A stretch of 64,000 nucleotides of DNA from Diplonema papillatum. Its lineage: Eukaryota; Euglenozoa; Diplonemea; Diplonemida; Diplonemidae. The translations under genes and the position numbers were made by a program. The notes under the pieces are model-generated. The model was given only the letters and a program-made list of their open reading frames with translations, had not been told where the DNA came from and made no database searches. Positions 9,909-21,648 of this stretch are shown here, piece after piece (the stretch's first letter is position 1; every line of letters begins with the position of its first letter). The stretch covers positions 1 to 64,000 of the forward strand of contig JAPJBO010000968.1 in NCBI GenBank assembly GCA_030068145.1, written 5' to 3'.

Positions 9909-12518
9909 CGTCAGTTTGAGGGTTGTCCCACTTTTTGGGTCACTAAAACTGACGTTTGAGGGTTGTCCCACTCTTTTGGGTCACCAATACTGACGTTTGA
10001 GGGTTGTCCCACATTTTTCGATGACCAATACTGACGTTTGAGGGTTGTCCCACTTTTTTGGGTCACCAATACTGACGTTTGAGGGTTGTCCCACTTTTTT
10101 GGGTCACCAATACTGACGTTTGAGGGTTGTCCCACATTTTTCGATGACCAATACTGACGTTTGAGGGTTGTCCCACATTTTTGGATCACGAAAACTGACG
10201 TTTGAGGGTTGTCCCAAACTTTTGGATCACCAATACTGACGTTTGAGGGTTGTCCCACTTCTTTGGGGCTATAAAACTAACGTTTGAGGGTTGTCCCACT
10301 TTTTTGGGTCACCAATACTGACGTTTGAGGGTTGTCCCACTTTTTTGGATCACCAAAACTGACGTTTGAGGGTTGTCCCACTTTTTTGGATCACCAATAC
10401 TGACGTTTGAGGGTTGTCCCACTTTTTTGGATCACCAATACTGACGTTTGAGGGTTGTCCCACTTTTTTGGATCACCAATACTGACGTTTGAGGGTTGTC
10501 CCACTTTTTTCGATCACCAATACTGACGTTTGAGGGTTGTCCCACTTTTTTGGATCACCAATACTGACGTTTGAGGGTTGTCCCACTTTTTTGGATCACC
10601 AATACTGACGTTTGAGGGTTGTCCCACTTTTTTGGATCACCAATACTGACGTTTGAGGGTTGTCCCACTTTTTTGGATCACCAAAACTGACGTTTGAGGG
10701 TTGTCCCACTTTTTTGGATCACCAATACTGACGTTTGAGGGTTGTCCCACTTTTTTGGATCACCAATACTGACGTTTGAGGGTTGTCCCACTTTTTTGGG
10801 TCACCAATACTGACGTTTGAGGGTTGTCCCACATTTTTGGATCACCAATACTGACGTTTGAGGGTTGTCCCACTTTTTTGGATCACCAATACTGACGTTT
10901 GAGGGTTGTCCCACATTTTTGGATCACCAATACTGACGTTTGAGGGTTGTCCCACTTTTTTGGATCACCAATACTGACGTTTGAGGGTTGTCCCACTTTT
11001 TTGGATCACCAATACTGACGTTTGAGGGTTGTCCCACATTTTTGGATCACCAATACTGACGTTTGAGGGTTGTCCCACTTTTTTGGATCACGAAAACTGA
11101 CGTTTGAGGGTTGTCCCACTTTTTTGGATCACCAATACTGACGTTTGAGGGTTGTCCCACTTTTTTCGATCACCAATACTGACGTTTGAGGGTTGTCCCA
11201 CTTTTTTGGATCACCAATACTGACGTTTGAGGGTTGTCCCACTTTTTTCGATCACCAATACTGACGTTTGAGGGTTGTCCCACTTTTTTGGATCACCAAT
11301 ACTGACGTTTGAGGGTTGTCCCACTTTTTTGGATCACCAATACTGACGTTTGAGGGTTGTCCCACTTTTTTGGATCACCAATACTGACGTTTGAGGGTTG
11401 TCCCACTTTTTTGGATCACCAATACTGACGTTTGAGGGTTGTCCCACTTTTTTGGATCACCAATACTGACGTTTGAGGGTTGTCCCACTTTTTTGGATCA
11501 CCAATACTGACGTTTGAGGGTTGTCCCACTTTTTTGGATCACCAATACTGACGTTTGAGGGTTGTCCCACTTTTTTGGATCACCAATACTGACGTTTGAG
11601 GGTTGTCCCACTTTTTTGGGTCACCAATACTGACGTTTGAGGGTTGTCCCACTTTTTTGGATCACCAATACTGACGTTTGAGGGTTGTCCCACTTTTTTG
11701 GATCACCAATACTGACGTTTGAGGGTTGTCCCACTTTTTTGGATCACCAATACTGACGTTTGAGGGTTGTCCCACTTTTTTGGATCACCAATACTGACGT
11801 TTGAGGGTTGTCCCACTTTTTTGGATCACCAATACTGACGTTTGAGGGTTGTCCCACTTTTTTCGATCACCAATACTGACGTTTGAGGGTTGTCCCACTT
11901 TTTTGGATCACCAATACTGACGTTTGAGGGTTGTCCCACTTTTTTGGATCACCAATACTGACGTTTGAGGGTTGTCCCACTTTTTTGGATCACCAATACT
12001 GACGTTTGAGGGTTGTCCCACTTTTTTGGATCACCAATACTGACGTTTGAGGGTTGTCCCACTTTTTTGGATCACCAATACTGACGTTTGAGGGTTGTCC
12101 CACTTTTTTGGATCACCAATACTGACGTTTGAGGGTTGTCCCACTTTTTTGGATCACCAATACTGACGTTTGAGGGTTGTCCCACTTTTTTGGATCACCA
12201 ATACTGACGTTTGAGGGTTGTCCCACTTTTTTGGATCACCAATACTGACGTTTGAGGGTTGTCCCACTTTTTTGGATCACCAATACTGACGTTTGAGGGT
12301 TGTCCCACTTTTTTGGATCACCAATACTGACGTTTGAGGGTTGTCCCACTTTTTTGGATCACCAATACTGACGTTTGAGGGTTGTCCCACTTTTTTGGGT
12401 CACCAATACTGACGTTTGAGGGTTGTCCCACTTTTTTGGATCACCAATACTGACGTTTGAGGGTTGTCCCACTTTTTTGGGTCACCAATACTGACGTTTG
12501 AGGGTTGTCCCACATTTT
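9909..12518 (-). repeat. 41-bp satellite array, left arm (about 64 units)
   Basis: The unit contains TGACGTTTGAGGGTTGTCCC and TTTTTTGGATCACCAATAC. The inner two thirds are nearly uniform (GGATC variant). Variant units (GGGTC, CGATG, ATTTTT) cluster at the outer end and at the centre. Unit count is length divided by 41. Confidence 0.97.
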
Positions 12519-12519
12519 T

Positions 12520-15500
12520 CAGTATTGGTGATCCAAAAAAGTGGGACAACCCTCAAACGTCAGTTTTCGTGATCGAAAAAGTGGGACAACCCTCAAACGT
12601 CAGTATTGGTGACCCAAAAAAGTGGGACAACCCTCAAACGTCAGTATTGGTGACCCAAAAAAGTGGGACAACCCTCAAACGTCAGTATTGGTCATCGAAA
12701 AAAGTGGGACAACCCTCAAACGTCAGTATTGGTGATCCAAAAAAGTGGGACAACCCTCAAACGTCAGTATTGGTGACCCAAAAAAGTGGGACAACCCTCA
12801 AACGTCAGTATTGGTGATCCAAAAAAGTGGGACAACCCTCAAACGTCAGTATTGGTCATCGAAAAAAGTGGGACAACCCTCAAACGTCAGTATTGGTGAC
12901 CCAAAAAAGTGGGACAACCCTCAAACGTCAGTATTGGTGATCGAAAAAAGTGGGACAACCCTCAAACGTCAGTATTGGTGATCCAAAAAGTGGGACAACC
13001 CTCAAACGTCAGTATTGGTCATCGAAAAAGTGGGACAACCCTCAAACGTCAGTATTGGTGATCCAAAAAAGTGGGACAACCCTCAAACGTCAGTATTGGT
13101 CATCGAAAAAAGTGGGACAACCCTCAAACGTCAGTATTGGTGATCCAAAAAAGTGGGACAACCCTCAAACGTCAGTATTGGTGATCGAAAAAAGTGGGAC
13201 AACCCTCAAACGTCAGTATTGGTGACCCAAAAAAGTGGGACAACCCTCAAACGTCAGTATTGGTGATCGAAAAAAGTGGGACAACCCTCAAACGTCAGTA
13301 TTGGTGATCCAAAAAAGTGGGACAACCCTCAAACGTCAGTATTGGTCATCGAAAAAAGTGGGACAACCCTCAAACGTCAGTATTGGTGACCCAAAAAAGT
13401 GGGACAACCCTCAAACGTCAGTTTTCGTGATCGAAAAAAGTGGGACAACCCTCAAACGTCAGTATTGGTGATCCAAAAATGTGGGACAACCCTCAAACGT
13501 CAGTATTGGTCATCGAAAAAAGTGGGACAACCCTCAAACGTCAGTATTGGTGATCCAAAAAAGTGGGACAACCCTCAAACGTCAGTATTGGTCATCGAAA
13601 AAAGTGGGACAACCCTCAAACGTCAGTATTGGTGATCCAAAAATGTGGGACAACCCTCAAACGTCAGTATTGGTCATCCAAAAAAGTGGGACAACCCTCA
13701 AACGTCAGTATTGGTGATCCAAAAATGTGGGACAACCCTCAAACGTCAGTATTGGTGATCCAAAAAAGTGGGACAACCCTCAAACGTCAGTATTGGTCAT
13801 CCAAAAAAGTGGGACAACCCTCAAACGTCAGTATTGGTGATCCAAAAAAGTGGGACAACCCTCAAACGTCAGTATTGGTGATCCAAAAAAGTGGGACAAC
13901 CCTCAAACGTCAGTATTGGTGATCCAAAAATGTGGGACAACCCTCAAACGTCAGTATTGGTGACCCAAAAAAGTGGGACAACCCTCAAACGTCAGTATTG
14001 GTGATCCAAAAAAGTGGGACAACCCTCAAACGTCAGTATTGGTGATCCAAAAAAGTGGGACAACCCTCAAACGTCAGTATTGGTGATCCAAAAAAGTGGG
14101 ACAACCCTCAAACGTCAGTATTGGTCATCGAAAAAAGTGGGACAACCCTCAAACGTCAGTATTGGTGATCCAAAAAAGTGGGACAACCCTCAAACGTCAG
14201 TATTGGTCATCGAAAAAAGTGGGACAACCCTCAAACGTCAGTATTGGTCATCCAAAAAGTGGGACAACCCTCAAACGTCAGTATTGGTGATCCAAAAAAG
14301 TGGGACAACCCTCAAACGTCAGTATTGGTCAGCGAAAAAAGTGGGACAACCTTCAAACGTGAGTATTGGTCATCGAAAAAAGTGGGACAACCCTCAAACG
14401 TCAGTATTGGTCATCGAAAAAAGTGGGACAACCCTCAAACGTCAGTATTGGTGATCCAAAAATGTGGGACAACCCTCAAACGTCAGTATTGGTCATCGAA
14501 AAAAGTGGGACAACCCTCAAACGTCAGTATTGGTGATCCAAAAATGTGGGACAACCCTCAAACGTCAGTATTGGTCATCGAAAAAAGTGGGACAACCCTC
14601 AAACGTCAGTATTGGTGATCGAAAAAAGTGGGACAACCCTCAAACGTCAGTATTGGTGATCCAAAAAAGTGGGACAACCCTCAAACGTCAGTATTGGTCA
14701 TCCAAAAAAGTGGGACAACCCTCAAACGTCAGTATTGGTGATCCAAAAATGTGGGACAACCCTCAAACGTCAGTATTGGTGACCCAAAAAAGTGGGACAA
14801 CCCTCAAACGTCAGTATTGGTGATCCAAAAAAGTGGGACAACCCTCAAACGTCAGTATTGGTGATCCAAAAAAGTGGGACAACCCTCAAACGTCAGTATT
14901 GGTGATCCAAAAAAGTGGGACAACCCTCAAACGTCAGTATTGGTGATCCAAAAAAGTGGGACAACCCTCAAACGTCAGTATTGGTCATCCAAAAAAGTGG
15001 GACAACCCTCAAACGTCAGTATTGGTGATCCAAAAAAGTGGGACAACCCTCAAACGTCAGTATTGGTGATCCAAAAAAGTGGGACAACCCTCAAACGTCA
15101 GTATTGGTGATCCAAAAAAGTGGGACAACCCTCAAACGTCAGTATTGGTGATCCAAAAATGTGGGACAACCCTCAAACGTCAGTATTGGTGACCCAAAAA
15201 AGTGGGACAACCCTCAAACGTCAGTATTGGTGATCCAAAAAAGTGGGACAACCCTCAAACGTCAGTATTGGTGATCCAAAAAAGTGGGACAACCCTCAAA
15301 CGTCAGTATTGGTGATCCAAAAAAGTGGGACAACCCTCAAACGTCAGTATTGGTGATCGAAAAAAGTGGGACAACCCTCAAACGTCAGTATTGGTCATCC
15401 AAAAAAGTGGGACAACCCTCAAACGTCAGTATTGGTGACCCAAAAAAGTGGGACAACCCTCAAACGTCAGTATTGGTGACCCAAAAAAGTGGGACAACCC

Positions 15501-17262
15501 TCAAACGTCAGTATTGGTGATCCAAAAAAGTGGGACAACCCTCAAACGTCAGTATTGGTGATCCAAAAAAGTGGGACAACCCTCAAACGTCAGTATTGGT
15601 GATCCAAAAAAGTGGGACAACCCTCAAACGTCAGTATTGGTGATCCAAAAAAGTGGGACAACCCTCAAACGTCAGTATTGGTGATCCAAAAAAGTGGGAC
15701 AACCCTCAAACGTCAGTATTGGTGACCCAAAAAAGTGGGACAACCCTCAAACGTCAGTATTGGTGATCCAAAAAAGTGGGACAACCCTCAAACGTCAGTA
15801 TTGGTGATCCAAAAAAGTGGGACAACCCTCAAACGTCAGTATTGGTGATCCAAAAAAGTGGGACAACCCTCAAACGTCAGTATTGGTGACCCAAAAAAGT
15901 GGGACAACCCTCAAACGTCAGTATTGGTCATCCAAAAAAGTGGGACAACCCTCAAACGTCAGTATTGGTGATCCAAAAAAGTGGGACAACCCTCAAACGT
16001 CAGTATTGGTGATCCAAAAAAGTGGGACAACCCTCAAACGTGAGTATTGGTCATCGAAAAAAGTGGGACAACCCTCAAACGTCAGTATTGGTGATCCAAA
16101 AAAGTGGGACAACCCTCAAACGTCAGTATTGGTCAGCCAAAAAAGTGGGACAACCTTCAAACGTGAGTATTGGTCATCGAAAAAAGTGGGACAACCCTCA
16201 AACGTCAGTATTGGTGATCCAAAAAAGTGGGACAACCCTCAAACGTCAGTATTGGTCATCGAAAAAAGTGGGACAACCCTCAAACGTGAGTATTGGTCAT
16301 CGAAAAAAGTGGGACAACCCTCAAACGTCAGTATTGGTCATCGAAAAAAGTGGGACAACCCTCAAACGTCAGTATTGGTGATCCAAAAAAGTGGGACAAC
16401 CCTCAAACGTCAGTATTGGTCATCGAAAAAAGTGGGACAACCCTCAAACGTCAGTATTGGTGATCCAAAAAAGTGGGACAACCCTCAAACGTCAGTATTG
16501 GTGATCCAAAAAAGTGGGACAACCCTCAAACGTCAGTATTGGTCATCGAAAAAAGTGGGACAACCCTCAAACGTCAGTATTGGTGACCCAAAAAAGTGGG
16601 ACAACCCTCAAACGTCAGTATTGGTCATCGAAAAAAGTGGGACAACCCTCAAACGTCAGTATTGGTGACCCAAAAAAGTGGGACAACCCTCAAACGTCAG
16701 TATTGGTGATCCAAAAAAGTGGGACAACCCTCAAACGTCAGTATTGGTCATCGAAAAAAGTGGGACAACCCTCAAACGTCAGTATTGGTGATCCAAAAAA
16801 GTGGGACAACCCTCAAACGTGAGTATTGGTCATCGAAAAAAGTGGGACAACCCTGAAACGTCAGTAATGGTGACCAAAAAAGTGGGACAACCCTCAAACG
16901 TCAGTATTGGTCATCGAAAATAGTGGGACAACCCTGAAACGTCAGTAATGGTGACCAAAAAAAGTGGGACAACCCTCAAACGTCAGTATTGGTGATCCAA
17001 AAATGTGGGACAACCCTCAAACGTGAGTATTGGTCATCGAAAATAGTGGGACAACCCTGAAACGTCAGTATTGGTGACCAAAAAAGTGGGACAACCCTCA
17101 AACGTCAGTATTGGTCATCGAAAAAAGTGGGACAACCCTCAAACGTCAGTATTGGTGATCCAAAAATGTGGGACAACCCTCAAACGTGAGTATTGGTCAT
17201 CGAAAATAGTGGGACAACCCTCAAACGTCAGTATTGGTGACCCAAAAATGTGGGACAACCCC
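12520..17262 (+). repeat. 41-bp satellite array, right arm (about 115 units)
   Basis: The same unit in the opposite orientation. Variants GATCC, GACCC, CATCG, CATCC and GATCG are mixed throughout, and the outer end also has CTGAAACG and GTGAGT variants. Since 41 is not a multiple of 3, each frame reads through three units in turn, giving a 41-residue periodic peptide. ORFs of up to 283 codons occur where CATCG replaces the TGA-containing GTGATC variant. They look like by-products, not genes. Confidence 0.97.
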
Positions 17263-17370
17263 AGTTTTTGTTGTCTGAAAAGTGGTCTAGCTGTAGATTT
17301 CTAAGTGAGAACACCAACAGGATTGTTGAAATGGGGTTGAAAAGTTTATTAGAAAACCCGTACCGTTTGG

Positions 17371-17395
17371 GCGGGGGGCGTAGCCCCCCGCACCC
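17371..17395. other. Short GC hairpin
   Basis: GCGGGGGGCGTAGCCCCCCGC folds into a short perfect stem inside the right part of the foldback element. Confidence 0.6.
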
Positions 17396-17540
17396 CCCTG
17401 TTTTTCATGTTTTTTGGCGGGATATCTGAAAAGTTTCTGAAAAAGTCGCGGAGAACACCAATCCGGAGTGATTCCAGAATTCTGGAAAACCGGACCCTCC
17501 TGGGGGCAAAAGGTGGGTCCCCCACCCCCCCCCTATAAAT

Positions 17541-17580
17541 GGTGGGCTGGTGGCCCGCTCAGGAAAAAATCTGTGCTCCC
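17541..17580 (-). repeat. Right terminal inverted repeat of the foldback element
   Basis: Pairs with 9545-9584. It is followed by TTA, which is also the left flank of the next element. Confidence 0.9.
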
Positions 17581-17583
17581 TTA

Positions 17584-19235
17584 GGGTAGGCGGTTTTTTT
17601 TTTTTGGCCCATGTCCGTCGGCCCACAGAAATTTACGCGCGCGCGCGCAAAAAAAAAACTTTTCAGAAAAAAAAAACTTTTGCCACAAGACTTTCTGCTA
17701 CTGGATGTCACACCATATGTGCCGGCTATACTACTGGCCAGTCCGCTGTTGGCACTTTTGTGCCCGTTGTTGGTAGAATTTCTGGACGATGAGCTCAAAG
17801 GTGAGTGTGAAGATGAACTTGATGTGTCCGAGGGGTTGCGGTGGCAGTCTAGAGTTCAACAGTCCTGAACGCCGCGCGGGGTGCGTTTCGACAAAACCTT
17901 CCATAGTCGGAGGCTGCAGATGATAGACGATGCCACAGGAGAAAAAACACTCGGGTTTGAACTCGAGATCGCGGTTCGCTGGGTACGCTGCGAACAATAA
18001 AGCAGTGACCCAGAGGACTGTCGATTGCGCGGGTGTCCGTCAATCTCTTATCTCTCTTCTGACATGCCCCATTGCGATGTCACGGTACCGTGCGAGAGCC
18101 TACTGACGGCTGGTCGGTGGCATTTCCATCGGCGAGAATAAGCGCCAGCTACCCGCAGATAGTATGGTGAACTTCAACTTCTGCTTTCCTCCACCTTGTG
18201 CAAGGATGGTTGCTCTCGCGGCTTCTGCGGCGGTCTGCTGTTGAAACCCCCAAAGGCGGACGTCGACACCGTCACTTCGGGTGTAGTGGCTTTGTCAATA
18301 TTACCCGAGTACACAAAGATGCCCTGCTTGGTGTAAACGGAGTTTGTCGGTACTCTGCCGACCCTCCTGTCAGCAAGCTTTAGCCAGTGGCCACCTTCTG
18401 ATGCGTAGCAAACGGCGCCGGACTCACAAGATGTACCTCACCCACATCGAAAGAGACCATTGATGTCTCGACATCCGCACGGAGGGCAGGTGCTTCTAGC
18501 ACACGGCAATTGGTTAGACGCCGTGTGCAACGAAGGCAGTTATGCTCAGGGATGTGCGGTCTAGACTGTCAGGCGACGAGTGCCGTTTTCTTCGCAAATA
18601 TACCGCGGCACAAGGCATTGCCGCCGGTCAAGTGCACTAAGTCGCAAGCACCGTGAACGCATCGCTTGCCCCGCGTCCTTTTCATGCCTCCTCAGTCGAG
18701 TCTCAGATACTAGTAGCTGCTTGAGGCGTCGGAAGGCATAGACGCGTGCACTGCCCCGGACTGGTTCTGTGTGATAATCGCACCACAGTGGCAAAACCTC
18801 CCGACATGCCTTGCCGGTAAAACCGCGCACACTTTCGAGGCTGAGGCTGTGCTTGTATCCCGCGTGCTTCGACTGCGTCCAGCAGGAGCTACGCAAATCT
18901 TGCTGTTTAGATTGACACCAACGTCAAAGTAGCACGATATTGCTTGCCCAGCGCACCAACCCAGCACCGGGCATAGTCAGCTTCAAAGTCAATACACACT
19001 GAGGTAAACAAAGTCTACGCGATTTGCATCGCCGTGAAGTATCGGTGTGATGAACAGGTTTTCGACTTTTCGCGAGCCGGACACGCTCGTGACTACGCCT
19101 GCAGTCGCTCTCACGACCGGTTCCAATGCACAGATCCCAAAAGTTTTTTTTTTTGGCAAAAGTTTTTTTTTTCCGGGGGTTCCCAAAAATTTACGCGCGC
19201 GCGGACATGGGCCAAAAAAAAAAAACCGCCTACCC
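17584..19235. mobile_element. 1.65-kb TIR element abutting the foldback element
   Basis: A perfect 34-bp TIR (GGGTAGGCGG, T12, GGCCCATGTCCG) lies at 17584-17617 and 19202-19235, with TTA on both sides (17581-17583 and 19236-19238). The left TTA is shared with the foldback element. A further inverted segment (A10 CTTTT tracts) lies inside each end, and between outer and inner parts a segment ending in AAATTTACGCGCGCGCG has the same orientation at both ends. The interior (17690-19130) has only short ORFs without recognisable domains. TTA plus GGG ends suggest a PIF/Harbinger-type non-autonomous element. Confidence 0.8.
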
Positions 19236-19255
19236 TTATAGCCAGGGATTTTCCC

Positions 19256-19338
19256 CTTTAGTGAAAAAAAAAAAAAAAATTCACTAAAAAAAAAAATTCC
19301 CAAAATGGGCTTGGTGAAAAAACTTTTTTCACTAAAGG
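19256..19338. mobile_element. Tiny inverted-repeat element
   Basis: CCTTTAGTGAAAAA at the left and TTTTTTCACTAAAGG at the right bracket about 50 bp of A-rich sequence that contains another TTCACTAAA. It may be a small MITE or a degraded end of a larger one. Confidence 0.5.
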
Positions 19339-19684
19339 GATTTTGCGTTGCTGGGTGTAGGTGGTAAGGGCGCGGGTTGTGGTGGACAGTGTGGGTGGGC
19401 GTGGGTGGTGGGCGCTGGTGGTGGAGTGGGTGCGTGTTGTGTGTGGTCGGGGCGTGGGTTGTGGGTGAAGGGCCAGAGGGACCCCCGCTTATGGGGCTAC
19501 GAGGTCAACGACGCGTACCACACACAGACAGACACAGGCACGTGTCGACTGGCACCCACACCACACCACACCGGCAGAAAAACTTTTCTGCCGGAGTGAA
19601 ATTTTTTTTCACCACGAGTTTGGCCCGAAGCTGGTGAGTGGAAAAACCCCTGCTTATAGCCACGAAAAAAGAATTTTATTCCCT
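19339..19684. other. G/T-rich spacer with landing-pad motif
   Basis: A GGGTGTGG-like biased tract at 19350-19460, then CACACA-rich sequence, then TTATAGCCACG and TTATTCCCTTATAG at 19654-19689. No gene is supported. Confidence 0.5.
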
Positions 19685-19689
19685 TATAG

Positions 19690-21449
19690 TGGTGTTACCC
19701 ACAATGCTGAATATAGAAGTTTGATAGAAGTTGTATGGAGTAGGGGGTGTCACTTTTTATTGTTATAATGATGGTGCACAACGCTGACGTTTTCTTGAGC
19801 CGAACTCCCGTTTTCTGCGCGCAAGCCCAACTGCGGTTGTGGTTCGCGCTGCACGCGGCCCTCTGGACCCATTTCGGGCGAGGTATAGACACTGGCCTTG
19901 CCAACACCTCCAGTACTTTCTGACCACCTGTGATGTTCATCTTGGCAAGGGGCCAATGTGCAAGCGACCTTGCGTTTCTTGTGCTGATGCACTGGATGGC
20001 TCGCCTCGGCCTTTCCCTGCCACCAGCTCACAAGGGTGTTGTCCTGGCGGCTGGCTGAGCAGCTGGCTGGGCGACTGGCTGGGCGACTGGCTGGGCGACT
20101 GGCTGGGCGACTGGCTGGGCGACTGGCTGGGCGACTGGCTGGGCGACTGGCTCCGTTTTGCATCACAGCCGCGCCAAACCGACGGGCCACCGGCGTTGCT
20201 GACGTGGTCACCGTATTTCAAAACAGCCGCGGCAATCCCGCCATGCACTGCTCGTAAGTGCCCAGTGCTATCTGGGAGAGGACTGGTGCGGTTTCTGCTG
20301 CCATCTTTCCTTGTTTCAGCATAACTTTGTTCACGATCATCGTGAACGTACATGACATTGTTATGTGCAGATTTGTTCCTTCCCTGGTTCATCCATTTAA
20401 CCCCTTAACTCCAGGCTCTCAACTTTTCCCTGGTTATTTGGTCGAAATCCAAGCTTAAAAGTTCGGTCCCCTCCTTAGCGGTCTCGAGGCCCTTCGAGGG
20501 TGCATTTGAAGCTTGTGTGATATTTTTGCAACTGAGCTCTTCGCATTTGAGAGTTTACCGTCTGGTATACACACGACAGGATGTCTGTTGAGCGTCGAGC
20601 CTGTCCTGAGCTTCTGGATTGGTCAGGGCCTTTTGCCCACCCCCGGCCACCCGACCAGCATTTTAGCTAAAGGTGGCCAAATACAACCGCTAGCTCGGTA
20701 AGTCTTTTGAGGGTTGTTCTAAAATAACTCTGGGGGGTGCATAGACAGGAGCGTTCACAACAAGCATCCAATTCGGACAGCTTGAAGACGCTGTCCAAGT
20801 AGTCGTTTTGGAACCTTGCCGTCGTAGTTGTTGCTGCAGTCGTAGTCGTGTGCACTTCCTCCGCGTGGCACCACACTCCTGGAGGCACTTCAAACAGATG
20901 AATCCTCTTGTACCAGTCTCTTCTTCACTTCGGGCTGAGGAAACGAAGCAACCTTTCTCCAGGTTTTCGCACTGCAGATTTTGCAGCATCCCTGTTCTTC
21001 AGTACCTGCCATCCCAGTTCTGAAGTGCGCTCATAGGGGATGGCAATATGCCTGGTGAAGTGAAGTGCAAAAGGAGGGGCCATGGGGGACAACCTTTTTG
21101 GGTCGTATTCTGACGATTTCGTGACCGATCTTTCCATTCCGTGTCTTCTCGGGAGCAACATGCACATATCACACGTACCACACGCGCTCCCGGTATGATC
21201 TAAATATAATTATATCGGGTTGAACGCGTCCAAGGGGGGTCATCTTTTTTTTCTAAACCCTCGGGAACAGAGAGACCGGGGACACCTGCGCGCATAGCAT
21301 CAAAAATTGGTCGATTTAGTGAAACCTTTGGTGACTGTGTGCGCTGCCATAGGGTGGTCATTTTTGACATATCAAAATAAAAAGTGACACACCCCCCCTG
21401 AATATAGAAGTTTGATAGAAGTTGTGTAGGCTCCTAGTGGGTAACACCA
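19690..21449. mobile_element. 1.76-kb TIR element with 5-bp target duplication
   Basis: TGGTGTTACCCA (19690-19701) is repeated inverted at 21438-21449, and TATAG occurs directly outside both ends (19685-19689 and 21450-21454). A second inverted block (GGGGGTGTCACTTTTTATT, 19743-19761 versus 21377-21397) lies further in. Between these blocks a 28-bp core is in direct orientation (19707-19734 and 21398-21425). The interior has a 12-bp minisatellite and short ORFs only; no transposase was recognised. Confidence 0.82.
20063..20152. repeat. 12-bp minisatellite, about 7.5 copies
   Basis: Tandem CTGGCTGGGCGA units inside the 19690-21449 element. They translate as Gly-Asp-Trp-Leu or Ser-Gln-Ser-Pro repeats depending on frame and strand, with no other sign of coding. 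Confidence 0.92.
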
Positions 21450-21560
21450 TATAGCCACGGCAATGTTTTTTATTCCCTTACAGCCACCACATGTTTTTTA
21501 ATATTCTCTTGTAGCCACGAAAAAAGAATTTTATTCCCTTATAGCCACGGATTGTCATTA
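21450..21560. repeat. Cluster of landing-pad motifs
   Basis: TATAGCCACGG (21450), TTATTCCCTTACAGCCACC (about 21469), ATTCTCTTGTAGCCACG (about 21503) and TTATTCCCTTATAGCCACGG (about 21531) form a short irregular tandem of one ~30-bp motif, the same one interrupted by the neighbouring TIR elements. Confidence 0.75.
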
Positions 21561-21648
21561 TCAAAAAGAATGACGGTTGGCAGCGTACTGTGGAAGTTAC
21601 CAAAACAGGTGAAGTAGCACATTCGCACAAACAAACCAACCAATTTTT

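Larger units (their letters stand above)
9545..17580. mobile_element. 8.0-kb foldback element built of inverted 41-bp satellite arrays
   Basis: The ends are a 40-bp terminal inverted repeat (GGGAGCACAGATTTTTTCC..., 9545-9584 and 17541-17580, one mismatch) flanked by TTA on both sides (9542-9544 and 17581-17583). A TTA duplication and GGG ends fit the PIF/Harbinger (Tourist) superfamily. Nearly all of the interior is two arrays of one 41-bp unit pointing toward each other and meeting without a spacer at about 12519. There is no transposase, so it is non-autonomous. Drosophila FB elements also have inverted arms made of tandem repeats, but no sequence relation is claimed. The arms differ in length and in the order of unit variants, so it is not a simple mirrored read artefact. 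Confidence 0.85.

Noticed and set aside
9545-17262. CRISPR array
   Set aside because: Units are contiguous 41-bp tandem repeats with no unique spacers, reverse orientation midway, and lie in a eukaryotic context.
12464-17304. Many ORFs of 60-283 codons encoding GQPSNVSIGDPKKWDNPQTS-type peptides
   Set aside because: They arise from the 41-bp satellite cycling through three frames; starts and stops depend only on unit variants, with no codon-position pattern.
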